Positions 11,643 through 24,200 of a DNA stretch of 64,000 nucleotides are shown one piece after another; within the stretch, counting starts at the first letter, position 1; each line of letters opens with the position of its first letter. The DNA is taken from the NCBI GenBank assembly GCA_002104985.1, contig MCGO01000024.1:434001-498000 (forward strand). The letters run 5' to 3'. Origin of the DNA: Rhizoclosmatium globosum. Lineage: Eukaryota; Chytridiomycota; Chytridiomycetes; Chytridiales; Chytriomycetaceae. Under the pieces are notes generated by a model. The model saw only the letters and a program-made list of their open reading frames with translations, was not told the DNA's origin and did no database searches. The translations under genes were made by a program, and so were the position numbers.

Positions 11643-11802
11643 TAATTTGGTGTGGCTGAATCAGACAGGATTTCTTTGATTACTTTTCAACTTCAGTTTT
11701 TCATTCATTCTTTCCAACTTCAAATAATATAATAAGTTTTAAAATTTGTAAATGATTAAGTGTCTGACAATCTAATCCACATCTCAAACATACAGTTTTG
11801 CA

Positions 11803-14800
11803 TGGACATTTCAATTTGTGCCAATGCGCTAAAGACAGAGTTATCTGCTGAGCACCAGTCAGAGTTGTCCTTGTTCTGCGGAAGATGCAACAGCGCAGAA
11901 TCCTGGCCTCAGAATCTCCCTAAACTTTTGTCAGGTCTGCAACTACTATTCAGTTTGCCATGAATCACGTTTTTGGGTTGGCAATGGCAAAGCGCTGAGC
12001 ACCAGTCAGAGTTGTCCTCGTTCTAGGGAAGATACAACAGCGCCGAATCCTGGCCTCAGAATCTCCCTAAACTTTTTTCAGGTCTGCGTACACTATTCAG
12101 TTTGCCATGAGTTACGTTTATGGGTTGGCAATGGCAAAGCGCTGAGCACCAGTCAGAGTTGTCCTTGTTCTTGCGAATCCTGCAACAGCGCAGAATCTTG
12201 GCCTCAGAATCTCCCTAAATCTTTGTCAGGTCTGCAAACACTATTCAGTTTGCCATGAGTTACGTTTTTGGGTTGGCAATGGCAAAGCGCTGAGCACCAG
12301 TCAGAGTTGTCCTTGTTCTGCGGAAGATGCAACAGTGCAGAATCCTGGCCTCAGAATCTCCCTAAATCTTTGTCAGGTCTGCGTACACTATTCGGTTTGC
12401 CATGAGTTACGTTTTTGGGTTGGCAATGGCAAAGCGCTGAGCACCAGTCAGAGTTGTCCTTGTTCTTGCGAATCCTGCAACAGCGCAGAATCCTGGCCTC
12501 AGAATCTCCCTAAATCTTTGTCAGGTCTGCGTACACTATTCAGTTTGCCATGAGTTACGTTTTTGGGTTGGCAATGGCAAGGCGCTGAGCACCAGTCAGA
12601 GTTGTCCTTGTTCTTGCAAATCTTGCAACAGCGCAGAATCCTGGCCTCAGAATCTCTCTAAATCTTTGTCAGGTCTGCGTACACTATTCAGTTTGCCATG
12701 AGTTACGTTTTTGGGTTGGCAATGGCAAAGCGCTGAGCACCAGTCAGAGTTGTCCTTGTTCTTGCGAATCCTGCAACAGCGCAGAATCCTGGCCTCAGAA
12801 TCTCCCTAAATCTTTGTCAGGTCTGCGTACACTATTCAGTTTGCCATGAGTTACGTTTTTGGGTTGGCAATGGCAAAGCACTGAGCACCAGTCAGAGTTG
12901 TCCTTGTTCTTGCGAATCCTGCAACAGCGCAGAATCCTGGCCTCAGAATCTCCCTAGATCTTTTTCAGGTCTGCGTACACTATTCAGTTTGCCATGAGTT
13001 ACGTTTTTGGGTTGGCAATGGCAAAGCGCTGAGCACCAGTCAGAGTTGTCCTTGTTCTTGCGAATCCTGCAACAGTGCAGAATCCTGGCCTCAGAATCTT
13101 CCTAAATCTTTGTCAGGTCTGCAAACACTATTCAGTTTGCCATGAGTTACGTTTTTGGGTTGGCAATGGCAAAGCGCTGAGCACCAGTCAGAGTTGTCCT
13201 TGTTCTTGCGAATCCTGCAACAGTGCAGAATCCTGGCCTCAGAATCTTCCTAAATCTTTGTCAGGTCTACAAACACTATTCAGTTTGCCATGAGTTACGT
13301 TTTTGGGTTGGCAATGGCAAAGCGCTGAGCACCAGTCAGAGTTGTCCTTGTTCTGCGGAAGATGCAACAGTGCAGAATCCTGGCCTCAGAATCTCCCTAA
13401 ATCTTTGTCAGGTCTGCCTACACTATTCGGTTTGCCATGAGTCACGTTTTTGGGTTGGCAATGGCAAAGCGCTGAGCACCAGTCAGAGTTGTCCTTGTTC
13501 TTGCGAATCCTGCAACAGCGCAGAATCCTGGCGTCAGAATCTCCCTAAATCTTTGTCAGGTCTGCGTACACTATTCAGTTTGCCATGAGTTACGTTTTTG
13601 GGTTGGCAATGGCAAGGCGCTGAGCACCAGTCAGAGTTGTCCTTGTTCTTGTAAATCTTGCAACAGCGCAGAATCCTGGCCTCAGAATCTCTCTAAATCT
13701 TTGTCAGGTCTGCGTACACTATTCAGTTTGCCATGAGTTACGTTTTTGGGTTGGCAATGGCAAAGCGCTGAGCACCAGTCAGAGTTGTCCTTGTTCTTGC
13801 GAATCCTGCAACAGCGCAGAATCCTGGCCTCAGAATCTCCCTAAATCTTTGTCAGGTCTGCAAACACTATTCAGTTTGCCATGAGTTACATTTTTGGGTT
13901 GGCAATGGCAAAGCGCTGAGCACCAGTCAGAGTTGTCCTTGTTCTTGCGAATCCTGCAACAGCGCAGAATCCTGGCCTCAGAATCTCCCTAAATCTTTTT
14001 CAGGTCTGCGTACACTATTCAGTTTGCCATGAGTTACGTTTTTGGGTTGGCAATGGCAAAGCGCTGAGCACCAGTCAGAGTTGTCCTTGTTCTTGCGAAT
14101 CCTGCAACAGTGCAGAATCCTGGCCTCAGAATCTTCCTAAATCTTTGTCAGGTCTGCAAACACTATTCAGTTTGCCATGAGTTACATTTTTGGGTTGGCA
14201 ATGGCAAAGCGCTGAGCACCAGTCAGAGTTGTCCTTGTTCTTGCGAATCCTGCAACAGCGCAGAATCCTGGCCTCAGAATCTCCCTAAATCTTTTTCAGG
14301 TCTGCGTACACTATTCAGTTTGCCATGAGTTACGTTTTTGGGTTGGCAATGGCAAAGCGCTGAGCACCAGTCAGAGTTGTCCTTGTTCTTGCGAATCCTG
14401 CAACAGCGCAGAATCCTGGCCTCAGAATCTTCCTAAACTTTTTCAGGTCTGCGTACACTATTCAGTTTGCCATGAGTTACGTTTTTGGGTTGGCAATGGC
14501 AAAGCGCTGAGCACCAGTCAGAGTTGTCCTTGTTCTTGCGAATCCTGCAACAGCGCAGAATCCTGGCCTCAGAATCTCCCTAAACTTTTTTCAGGTCTGC
14601 GTACACTATTCAGTTTGCCATGAGTTACGTTTTTGGGTTGGCAATGGCAAAGCGCTGAGCACCAGTCAGAGTTGTCCTTGTTCTTGCGAATCCTGCAACA
14701 GCGCAGAATCCTGGCCTCAGAATCTCCCTAAACTTTTTTCAGGTCTGCGTACACTATTCAGTTTGCCATGAGTTACGTTTTTGGGTTGGCAATGGCAAAG

Positions 14801-15498
14801 CGCTGAGCACCAGTCAGAGTTGTCCTTGTTCTTGCGAATCCTGCAACAGTGCAGAATCCTGGCCTCAGAATCTTCCTAAATCTTTGTCAGGTCTGCAAAC
14901 ACTATTCAGTTTGCCATGAGTTACGTTTTTGGGTTGGCAATGGCAAAGCGCTGAGCACCAGTCAGAGTTGTCCTTGTTCTTGCGAATCCTGCAACAGCGC
15001 AGAATCCTGGCCTCAGAATCTCCCTAAATCTTTTTCAGGTCTGCGTACACTATTCAGTTTGCCATGAGTTACGTTTTTGGGTTGGCAATGGCAAAGCGCT
15101 GAGCACCAGTCAGAGTTGTCCTTGTTCTTGCGAATCCTGCAACAGCGCAGAATCCTGGCCTCAGAATCTTCCTAAACTTTTTTCAGGTCTGCGTACACTA
15201 TTCAGTTTGCCATGAGTTACGTTTTTGGGTTGGCAATGGCAAAGCGCTGAGCACCAGTCAGAGTTGTCCTTGTTCTTGCGAATCCTGCAACAGTGCAGAA
15301 TCCTGGCCTCAGAATCTCCCTAAATCTTTGTCAGGTCTGCGTACACTATTCAGTTTGCCATGAGTTACGTTTTTGGGTTGGCAATGGCAAAGCGCTGAGC
15401 ACCAGTCAGAGTTGTCCTTGTTCTTGCGAATCCTGCAACAGTGCAGAATCCTGGCCTCAGAATCTTCCTAAATCTTTGTCAGGTCTGCGTACACTATT
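11803..15498. repeat. Satellite array, about 25 units of about 148 bp
   Basis: Head-to-tail units of 147-148 bp, each containing GAGCACCAGTCAGAGTTGTC, TGGCCTCAGAATCT and TTTGGGTTGGCAATGGCAAA. About 25 copies are countable before the break at 15498. The first unit is degenerate. Units fall into subtypes (TTCTGCGGAAGATGC versus TTCTTGCGAATCCTGC; CTTCCTAAA versus CTCCCTAAA) with a recurring seven-unit order. Open frames of about 72 codons recur along the array only because units lack stops in some frames. Since 148 is not a multiple of three, the frame changes each unit and no protein is implied. Confidence 0.95.
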
Positions 15499-16207
15499 TG
15501 TGACCAGGATACCGGCTCGGCCGTCGCCAAGCACGTCAGGTTGTCCATGTCCGACGTAACGGTACCTAGCACGTAGTCAATAGTATCTCACTCATCATAC
15601 ATAAAAAAGGAAAACATCACCTTATCGCCAATTCCCTCATCTCGGATGCGCCAGTGGAAGTCCCCTCCTTCCCACAGTCCGTCCAGTAGGTCCAAGCCCA
15701 CATTACAGCGAATCCCTGTCGCAAGCTGTCCTGTTCGCATCCGCAGTCGATCACTGTCCTCGGTCCACATCCACCGAACCCGTCCAGTGATCCCCAGTTG
15801 ATCGTTGATCAGTCCCCTATTCCCGTAGCGCGGGTCTGGGTAGGTGGGAAACCATCCAGCTTTGAAACCCGTACTAACCCTCCTGTCCTTACATGCCTGC
15901 AGTCATGGTGCCTCCCTTCCATCCCTTACAGGAGGTCAACCCGACACTCAGGCTAGACACTACGCTCGAAAGGGGGAGAAACGTACCTAGGCCACCTTGC
16001 TCAAGTATGTCGGGTGGCGTCCCGTCCTGCTCCAGACGCCCTCCACCAACAGAGCCCGTTCGCACGCTGCTTTGTTCACAAGGTAGTTTCTATTTTTACA
16101 TTTTCCCCTTCCGGTGCTTTCCCACACAGCCACCGGATAATAAACAAATAAATAAAGAAAGAATAAAAGAGACGTCCGAAACCCTCCCTCCGTCAGATCC
16201 CCTGACA
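15499..16207. mobile_element. Probable solo LTR inserted in the satellite
   Basis: A 709-bp segment interrupts a repeat unit exactly. It starts TGTGACC and ends CTGACA (5' TG … CA 3', near-inverted ends) and is flanked on both sides by TATT (15495-15498 and 16208-16211), which is present once in uninterrupted units. An A-rich stretch with several AATAAA-like hexamers lies at about 16139-16170, as at the R/U5 part of an LTR. No protease, reverse transcriptase or integrase sequence is present. A 4-bp duplication is compatible with LTR elements. Another short terminal-repeat element is possible, but the ends do not form a long inverted repeat. Confidence 0.7.
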
Positions 16208-16649
16208 TATTCAGTTTGCCATGAGTTACGTTTTTGGGTTGGCAATGGCAAAGCGCTGAGCACCAGTCAGAGTTGTCCTTGTTCTTGCGAATCCTGCAAC
16301 AGCGCAGAATCCTGGCCTCAGAATCTCCCTAAATCTTTGTCAGGTCTGCAACCACTATTCAGTTTGCCATGAGTTACGTTTTTGGGTTGGCAATTGCAAA
16401 GCGCTGAGCACCAGTCAGAGTTGTCCTCGTTCTGCGGAAGATGCAACAGCGCAGAATCCTGGCCTCAGAATCTCCCTAAACTTTTGTCAGGTCTGCAACC
16501 ACTATTCAGTTTGCCATGAGTTACGTTTTTGGGTTGGCAATTGCAAGGCGCTGAGCACCAGTCAGAGTTGTCCTTGTTCTTGCAAATCCTGCAACAGGGC
16601 AGAATCCTGGCCTCAGAATTTCCCTAAACTTTTGTCAGGTCTGCAAACA
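16208..16649. repeat. Satellite array, continuation after the insertion (about 3 units)
   Basis: Three further units of the same 148-bp satellite resume in phase with the interrupted unit, so the array was continuous before the insertion. These terminal copies differ slightly (GGCAATTGCAA, CAACCACTATT), as edge units of a satellite often do. Confidence 0.93.
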
Positions 16650-17413
16650 CAATGGAGTTGATGTTTGGGTGGCATTTCAATGAGAAATGGATTCATTTGG
16701 GATGAAAACGAATGGACGTCATTAATGAGATACACCTCTGCCACCAAAACCACTTTTTTGCCATTGTACAATACGCTGTTGCAACTTAAGAGAGCGCATT
16801 TGTTTGATTTTAACTTTTGGGGAGGAGCTGGATAATACGTAGGCTCATAACATTGAATCAATGAAATAAACTCTTTTATTAAATGGCTAACAAAGAATTT
16901 CTGCCAGCAGGCTCCAACTGGTACCTCGTCAGAAAAAAACCTCTGCTTGCTACAATATTCTTTCAAATAATTGGCTAAGAAAGGACTTCTAATAGGCAGA
17001 CTTGTTGACAGACTAAGTTTTGATTATAACAGAAGATAACGTAAAGAAAGACAGTGAAAAATAGAACTGGCAAAGGAAAGGGCTGGAGCGATGGAGAAGA
17101 AAGGTGGAATAACAAAGTCTTTGGGAAGCAAACAGTATTATCAGTGGTTGTATAGTATATTTCACATGCCTCTTAACTGTTTCTTCTTCCTTTCTGTGAT
17201 ATAAACTGTGGAAATGATTAGTAACTCAGATAAGACTCCTGATCGAGATTCGAACTCTGTTGTGAACGCAAGGTGGCGGGAACAAGCGGCGGGGCACTGA
17301 GAAACGAACCTCCTCATGTTGACAATGAATGACTTGAACTTTTTATCCCATTGAAATGAAAACAGACGCGCCCTCCAAGTGACTGCGCTATTTTTTGATC
17401 CGTTCAAATCAGA
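16650..17413. other. Non-coding flank of the satellite
   Basis: About 760 bp without a supported gene. An open frame on the minus strand running into the satellite has no ATG start and no recognisable family. The right end is the upstream region of the gene at 17414. Confidence 0.4.
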
Positions 17414-17890
17414 ATGAACACGATACTGGAAGTACCCGCCACATCCCCACAAGAATCCAAGTCACTTCGTCTATACACACAAACCACCCATATCGCACAC
17501 CTCGCATCGAAAGCACAAGCCTTGTTACTTCAAACGACACTCACAGCCACACCCGCCTTTCTGTCGTTGTTTACAAGCTTCTACGAGATTTCGAATGTCG
17601 CGGAATCGGCGGTGGAAGAGCTTCGACAGTTGCGGAAAGATTTGAGGAGAGTCAGTGCTTGTTTTGGAGGGGATGTTGCTGTGGAACTGGTGGAGGCTCG
17701 TGGGATACGATGTGGAGAATTCAATGCGAGGGTCAAAGCTAAACTGATGGAGGTATATGAAACTATCAAAAGAGTGGATGCGTGTATTCATATGGACGGT
17801 GACGGCAGTGCGATTGGTGATGCGACACTGGAGTTGAAGACAGTGTTGAAGGATATGACACATCTTTGTTGGAAAGCTGTATATTGTTAA
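17414..17890 (+). CDS. Unrecognised 158-aa mostly helical protein
   Basis: Single-exon frame from a good ATG to TAA, followed by AT-rich sequence suited to 3' processing. The predicted protein is rich in Leu, Ala, Glu and Arg with heptad-like stretches (VEELRQLRKDLRRVSA, ARVKAKLMEVYETIKRVDA). That suggests a small all-helical or coiled-coil protein. It lacks signal peptide, membrane segments and catalytic motifs. I do not recognise the family. Its stop is 140 bp before the next frame on the same strand. Confidence 0.5.
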   Translation: MNTILEVPATSPQESKSLRLYTQTTHIAHLASKAQALLLQTTLTATPAFLSLFTSFYEISNVAESAVEELRQLRKDLRRVSACFGGDVAVELVEARGIRCGEFNARVKAKLMEVYETIKRVDACIHMDGDGSAIGDATLELKTVLKDMTHLCWKAVYC

Positions 17891-18030
17891 ATAGTTTAAT
17901 TTATTTGTAATAAGTAGCCGTTTCTTCCTCAAACGTGTAAGTTTCGGATGGAGGCAACTTCCACGCGTGTCTTTGTTGGAAAGTTGAGTTGAGTGCGACA
18001 CCACCATCTTTTCCACCAGAAATCACAATC

Positions 18031-18603
18031 ATGTTGAATGAAGGCGGCACTGGGAGGCCATCGATGGGATCAAGCAAGCGGCACCGAGACCGTCGGTGCC
18101 GATTCCCCTATGACATTAACTCGCCATCATCATCCACCGAGCCACAGTGGACACAGACTATCTTACCGGATACAATCAAAACATTTCTGATGGATTGGAA
18201 TGACCCGCATACTGCCATGAGTCTATTGAGACAATGGCAGGCGTGTCCGCAAAACATTGACTGTTCAAGTGAATCGTCACCAAGTGAGTCACAGATTGCT
18301 CTCAAAAATGGTGCCAGTTATTCGGAATTGTCCGCCGCGACAACTTCAAGCAGTCCTGCTATTCTGCACCTTAATCAGTTCGACTTAATTGCCTCACCAG
18401 GAAAACGAGAGAGCCATGAGACGGAACTCAATATATCATTGATGAGCGAGCACTCATTTGTTGATTTGGATGTGATCTCTGGTTGCTGGGAGACAGTAAT
18501 GAAGAATGAAGCAAATGCAGAGACCATGGACTGGTTCTCGTACGAAGATGAAGACTGGTTTGTGATTGGCCATGCCGCCAAAGAGATTGGATGGATTGAG
18601 TGA
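18031..18603 (+). CDS. Unrecognised 190-aa Ser-rich protein
   Basis: Single-exon frame; the first ATG of the open frame is at 18031. The protein starts with a basic patch (SSKRHRDRRCRFPYD) and a Ser/Pro-rich segment. It then has repeated short Trp/acid motifs toward the end (LDVISGCWETV, MDWFSYEDEDWFVIGHA). The basic patch could be a nuclear signal, but this is only inference. No known domain was recognised. It ends 56 bp before the ORC4 start on the same strand. Confidence 0.45.
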   Translation: MLNEGGTGRPSMGSSKRHRDRRCRFPYDINSPSSSTEPQWTQTILPDTIKTFLMDWNDPHTAMSLLRQWQACPQNIDCSSESSPSESQIALKNGASYSELSAATTSSSPAILHLNQFDLIASPGKRESHETELNISLMSEHSFVDLDVISGCWETVMKNEANAETMDWFSYEDEDWFVIGHAAKEIGWIE

Positions 18604-18659
18604 ACGTAATGTTGTGGTTTTGTTCAATAAAACAGTGTCCGAACTCCTTGCACCAAACC

Positions 18660-20548
18660 ATGACTTCGCCAACAAGAACCACGACAACAACAACAACAAC
18701 ACCAATTGGAACCAAACGAAAGCGCAGCGCAACAACGCTCGACGACGACGTGTCTCCAACGACCGCATCCGCCGCAAAGACAAAGCCGAAGCGAGCCAGT
18801 CGCAGCAACGGCAACCAGAGTTCCCATTCAAAACAAGATCCGCCAAACAACGAAACCGTCTCAGCCGCCGCCGCCGCGATCCAGCGCCGTCTCGCCGGGT
18901 CTTCGCTTCCGGCAGAAACACCGGGCCTCGACGACGCAATCGAGTTTGGTTTTAGCGTCACACTGAATTCATTCAACTAACAATCAGCGCAGGAAACTCA
19001 AGGACCTGGCCGCCGCGTCCATCGTCAATGCGGAATCTAACTCGGTGCTTCTGATTGGCCCGCGCTCTTCTGGGAAGACTATGGTGATTCGGCTAAATCT
19101 TTCGTATCTAGTCTGACACTTTCTTGAATTGCACAGGTCATTCGGAAGACTCTCGCGCAGTTTCCTCAAGACAAGTTTATCGCCGTGCATCTTGATGGAC
19201 TCTTTCATACCTCGGATCAACTGGCGGTGAAGGATATTGTTCGCCAACTACAAATGGAATCTCAAATCGAATGCGCAAGACCAGTTGAGTATATATTTAT
19301 AAGCATCTTTGTAATTTACTAACTTTAAAATAGTCAAGTGTTTCGGAATGTCTCAAGTTTGTGATCGACACTCTCAACTCGGGCTCAAAGGAAAATATTC
19401 CTGTTGTCTTCGTGCTCGAAGAATTCGACTTGTTTGCTCTCCACCCGAAACAATCGCTACTGTATACCCTATTTGATATTGCACAGACATGTGTGAACCC
19501 AGTATTTGTTATTGGAGCCTCTCAACGACAAGTGAGTCGTGCCCTATCAAGTACACTTTAAATTCTTCCACTCATTAAAATGCACTTAAGGATTCCATTG
19601 AACTCCTTGAAAAACGTGTGAAATCACGTTTCTCGCATCGAGTCATTTTCACCTATCCACCTCAAGATGTTGACGACTTTACGGTACTTGTACGCAATGC
19701 AATCACACTATCGCCGAAAGAAGACGGACTCTTGGGGCATGAAGATTACTGCACGGAGTTTAACAGACGGGCCGAAAGTTTGTTGGCATCGAGTTTTTAC
19801 AAGAGTATTGCCCAGGAAATTGTGATGGGAACTTGCGATGTCAGAGAAATGTTTGGTCTGTTTGTGAGTGAAGTTTACCCCCCATTCTCTCGTTGGTTTT
19901 TGACTCCCCACTTTTGGCAGACTTCACAACTACTCTCATTGTCACCCGAACAACCGTATTTAACACTTGATGGATTCAAATTTGCGTGTGTCTCTCAGCT
20001 TCAAAGCCCTGTTCGCGATATGTTTAATGGTCTGTGTCCCTAATCCTCTATTATGGCTTACGTTCTCCCCACCTTTCTTATAAATCAAAAGCCATTTCCC
20101 CTCTTGAGCAAGCCCTTCTCGTTGGAATCAAACAATGCCTCGATCGACACATTGTGCCCTTCAACTTTGAAATTGTGAATGACTTCCTCAAAGACTTTCT
20201 CAAGGCGAACGAAAGGAGTATGGCTGCATTGCGCTTCAAGAAGGACGTTGTATTCAAGGTGTGTACTTGATTTCTATGCAAAACACGAATTTTCTCATGT
20301 TTCGTGTGGTGTCCAAAAGGCGTTTGAAAGTTTACAGGCAATGGAATTTATTACCCCCATTGATGGTAGCGGGAATAGGTGTCCAAAAATGCATAAAATG
20401 TTCAAGGTCAACTTATCTATTGGTGATATTTGTGATTTAGTGATGGAATGCGAGGATTGTCCAGAGGCTGTTCAGAAATGGTTTGTTTGTGTACGCTATT
20501 CTTTCAAGTGTTGTGTTAATTAGTTTATGTTTTAGGTGTCAAAGCTGA
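18660..20548 (+). CDS. ORC4: Origin recognition complex subunit 4
   Basis: ORC4, an AAA+ subunit of the complex that marks replication origins and loads MCM. Exons 18660..18956, 18988..19083, 19137..19283, 19334..19531, 19591..19863, 19921..20029, 20092..20258, 20320..20480, 20536..20548 (about 486 aa). A low-complexity Thr/Lys/Ser N-terminus is followed by Walker A IGPRSSGKT, the HLDGLFHTSDQLAVKDIVRQL segment typical of ORC4, Walker B VVFVLEEFDLFA, LLEKRVKSRFSHRVI, and a C-terminal winged-helix region. The first intron as modelled is only 31 nt with a weak donor, so the exon 1/2 join is uncertain; the rest is secure by alignment to the family. Confidence 0.9.
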
Positions 20549-20557
20549 GGTGTATTT

Positions 20558-20563
20558 AATAAA
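20558..20563 (+). terminator. Polyadenylation signal after ORC4
   Basis: AATAAATAAA starts 9 bases beyond the ORC4 stop codon. Confidence 0.5.
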
Positions 20564-20839
20564 TAAATGATTGTGCCAGAATGGTTTTTTCTTTGGTGTT
20601 AAATTATTTGGCAGAGTAAGTGTCAACAAGCACAAGTTCATTAAAGGCAAGGACGGAAATGCGAGACGTACAGGAAATTACAATTAATGCTTCCTTCGAG
20701 AACAAATATTTATTGAATGCAGAGCAAAAGTGGGGGACACCCTGATATTCTGTGAATATTTGTCAATGTTCTTTGTTATGATGGACCTATGACATATCAA
20801 CATCAAAAGTAATGTTGGCAAGAAAGCTTCCATAAGTAA

Positions 20840-21040
20840 ACCATCACATATGTTGGACATGAACGGAATGCTTGCTATGGCTCAACCAGCAGTCCTTGCT
20901 GTCTTCGTCTTCAGTGATGGAGAGAATTACAGCAAACCCTCGGCAGTTGTACAGTGGTTGTTTAGTTACAAAACCTGGTGAGACTTTGGCGCAGGAATTA
21001 GGCACCAATACTGCAAGAAATACTGAATTGGAATCAGTTA
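20840..21040 (+). pseudogene. Relic of the NYN/zinc-finger gene (copy of 55374-56376)
   Basis: The sequence from about 20840, including ATG at 20868, matches the first exon of the intact gene at 55374 almost codon by codon (MLAMAQPA, FSDGENYSKPSAV). A short stretch then resembles part of its second exon (GAGACTTTGGCGCAGGAATT aligns with bases near 55556), with the rest deleted and stops following. The intron donor is still visible, so it is not a processed copy. The neighbouring exportin-T gene is intact here, while the other locus shows the opposite state. Confidence 0.75.
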
Positions 21041-21297
21041 CTTCTTACAATATTATCTCATAAATCGTTGAAAATGGGGTAATAATACCTTCATACAGGA
21101 AGGTAAAGCCTTGAACGCAAGCTTCCCAAATGGAGCAGAGTTTTGCATTGTAAGTAAATCATATAAAACGAGTTATAAGAATGTCTATTACAGAAATTCC
21201 TACTATAAACAATATTCCCATCAAATTAAACCCAAGTTACCGCGCAAATGATTTCTGTGAATAAATCAAATTAGCCACGAGCAAGAGCCAGATAGAA

Positions 21298-24200
21298 TCA
21301 CACCTTCAGAGCAGTCTGCAATTCCCGTGTCGTCAACTCCACCAAACCAACTTCAAACTTCCGTATTGCGTCAACATCCCATCCCAACTGCCTTGAGCAA
21401 ACATCTTCAAGCACTTTTAAGTACTCAACACCTTGTACAATCAGAATGGTCTTGTGGCAGTTTGCGATTTCAAAAACAACCAAGTGAGCAGCACCATCCG
21501 CGATGTTGAACTTGGGATTCCGTGGAATCTCAAAGAGAAGGGGTGTGATACTGTTGTAGATGAACTGCGAGAATTGAGGGACGGGTCGAATTCCGCCGAG
21601 ACCAATAGCGATAATTTCTTTACCACCAGTGCCGGCAGCCTTCTTGTCGGATTTGGTTTGGGCTGGGATGATTTGAGGAGCAATAGTTTTCCACTTGTTC
21701 ACGTTTTCCAGCAGTGGATTATGCGATAGTCCGTTGATGAACGTCGTGGCAGGGTTTTGAGGTGGTAATGAGGCTCCATTTGGTAGGCAGAGAGGGTTGG
21801 ACGCTTCACTTCCCCACGCAGACACCAGCTTCGCCAGTAACGAAATCGCCAGTTTCTGTGAGGCAGGGTCTGATGGTTCATTTGCTGATAAAAGCGTGGA
21901 TTGAAGTATTGTGTTCAGGTGAGGCATGTTCGCTGCCAGGTCGAGTTAGTTTTAGTTCAGACAAATTTTGTATGCGTCAACTTACTTGAGCTTATCAAGA
22001 TATCCATTAAATTATGAACAAATATGTTATTCATCAAGTTAAAGTATGACCGTCTCAGATCGTTCATTTCGTTCAACTCATCAAATCCGCTGACGGATTG
22101 ATTCAAGAAGTAGAAGATTCGTTCAACGAGTGGTAAGAAGATTTCGTTCAGGATAGGGCTGAATGCCGCCTGTTATTCATTTTAATTAGCACCAAACAAA
22201 CGAAGACCAAAGGATCATACCTTGAACTTATGCATCAATAAATCCACTGACGGCAAGAAGTTTGCCAATTCTTTGGTCGAGCATTGAGAAAAGAGTCCAG
22301 CGGTAATCAACGGTTGAAAGAAGGGCAGAATCTCCTCGCCAACACAACCGATCATTCTTTGGAACGCAAATCTCGCAGCTTCTCGAATAATTTCGAATCC
22401 GTTCAGTCGTTGAAGCACCAAAATAATACGGTGCAGAGCTTGCTTGAACACACTCGCCCAAAGCGGAGATTGCCTTGTGACTTGCCGTGTGGAGTAGTCA
22501 AAGTCAGGAAACCCTTTCCCAACACTTCCAACAGCAGTAATCAGCTGTCTTAAATAATTTGTGACTGCAAGGTTGTCAGGGGTATCCAGTTTGTAAACTT
22601 CCTTGTCCAAAATTTCTTGCATTGCAGTCATCAACGGTGTCAGCACAAACTAATAGTCATAGTAAACATTTGTAATAATAGACACACAAAAAGAGTACTG
22701 TACCTGCAACAACTGCTCTTGCTTGGCAGCATCTGCTTCAAGTGAGATCAAAAACCCAACAGCTTCAAAGACATACAACTGGTTGTCGTAGAAAGAGCTT
22801 CCAGCCAGTTGCTTCTGAGCGCTCGCCAAAACACCTGGCCGTTGCATTTGAGGTGGTGTAATAACCAATACGTCCTGTATCATGAATTCGTTTTAGGAAG
22901 TCAATTGAAATGTAAAACAAACCTGTATAGCCTCTACTAATTTGCTGGCAAAGACTTTGACTTTTTCTTTCAATTCCTTGATCTCTTTTACGAAGCGCAT
23001 GAACAAGTAGTAAACTCTGCTTTTCACTGGAGACAGAGAATGGTGTAAACCCCTTGAATCCACAAATGACTCCAAAACTTGGGGCAAGAATTCCGGGTTG
23101 GTGTTAAAGAATAAACCGTACTTCACTGCGTTTTCGAAGAATACAACAGGAATAGACGGGTGTGGGTATGCAGAGATGTCTGGACCAAAGTTTAGCGAAA
23201 AAGACTTCTAAGATTTAAAAAATACTCACTGCACTGCATCATCTTAATCAAAATAGCGTTCAAAGCAGTTGGAGCGTTTCCCTCCACATATACAAATGGT
23301 CCTCTATAAATAAACAAAAGATGCAACGCCAACTCGGCTTCTGACCATCGAACGCGGTCTTGCATTCGTTGTCCAACTTGATTTGCCATTAAAATGGCGT
23401 CGAAAGTGTTGGTCAAAACTGAGGAAAAGTGCGAAAAGAACATTCCAGCATCGATCGACGAAATCACTTCCATCTTGCTTCGAAGAGTCTTAAAATAAAC
23501 GTTAGTCTTTAAACCATAGTTGTTTGAACTCCCACCTGTCGCATTTGGAAGAATAGGGCCTCGTCTTCGCCACCTTCTCCCACAAAGTCATATTCCTCCT
23601 CCTCATCATACTTCATCTTGGTGACAACAACTCCCAACAAGCCAACTAAACTTTCATCGACAAACAATTTAGCATCAGCTGCACCAAGCATCAACGTGTC
23701 AGATACGGCTGGCACGTTACTCAAAGCTCCATCTTTTTTACAGCTTTTAAGAATCTTGAGGTATTCGTCCAAGAAGGGGAACGCAAGGGCCGAAGTGTCA
23801 TCATACTCACTGCGAAGAACTCTGACAGCATGTGGAAGCAGTAGTTGCAAATGCTTCAGAATTCTCGCTTTCAAGATTCCAGCTTCCGGGCTTGACGATG
23901 CAGCTTTCTGTTCAGCAATTGTTTGCCATAGGAGGCACAACTCCATACCAGCAAGGTTGACATACTTGCATCCCAAGTCCTCGAAATTTTCTCCCTCCTC
24001 GTTACTTTCCGATTCGCCGTTAATGGGTCTTGCCGCTGCAATCAGTTCGGGAATTCGAGATGTAGCTGCCAACATATCCAACACTGCGAGCTTATCAGGA
24101 ACCAACATTCCCTTATCAACAAGTCCCATCAAACAGTTAACAGCACCAATTCGAATCGACGAGCCAGAGCTCAAGAATCCAATCAAGGCCTCGATAAACT

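Noticed and set aside
12335..15559. Several open frames of 72-121 codons with similar products inside the repeat array
   Set aside because: They recur at the satellite period, change frame each 148-bp unit and only reflect lack of stops in the repeat; no start context or family supports a protein.
11803..16649. CRISPR-like array
   Set aside because: Units are contiguous 148-bp repeats with no unique spacers, and the genome is eukaryotic.
16613..16966. Open frame on the minus strand next to the satellite
   Set aside because: It has no ATG start, runs into the repeat and shows no recognised domain.
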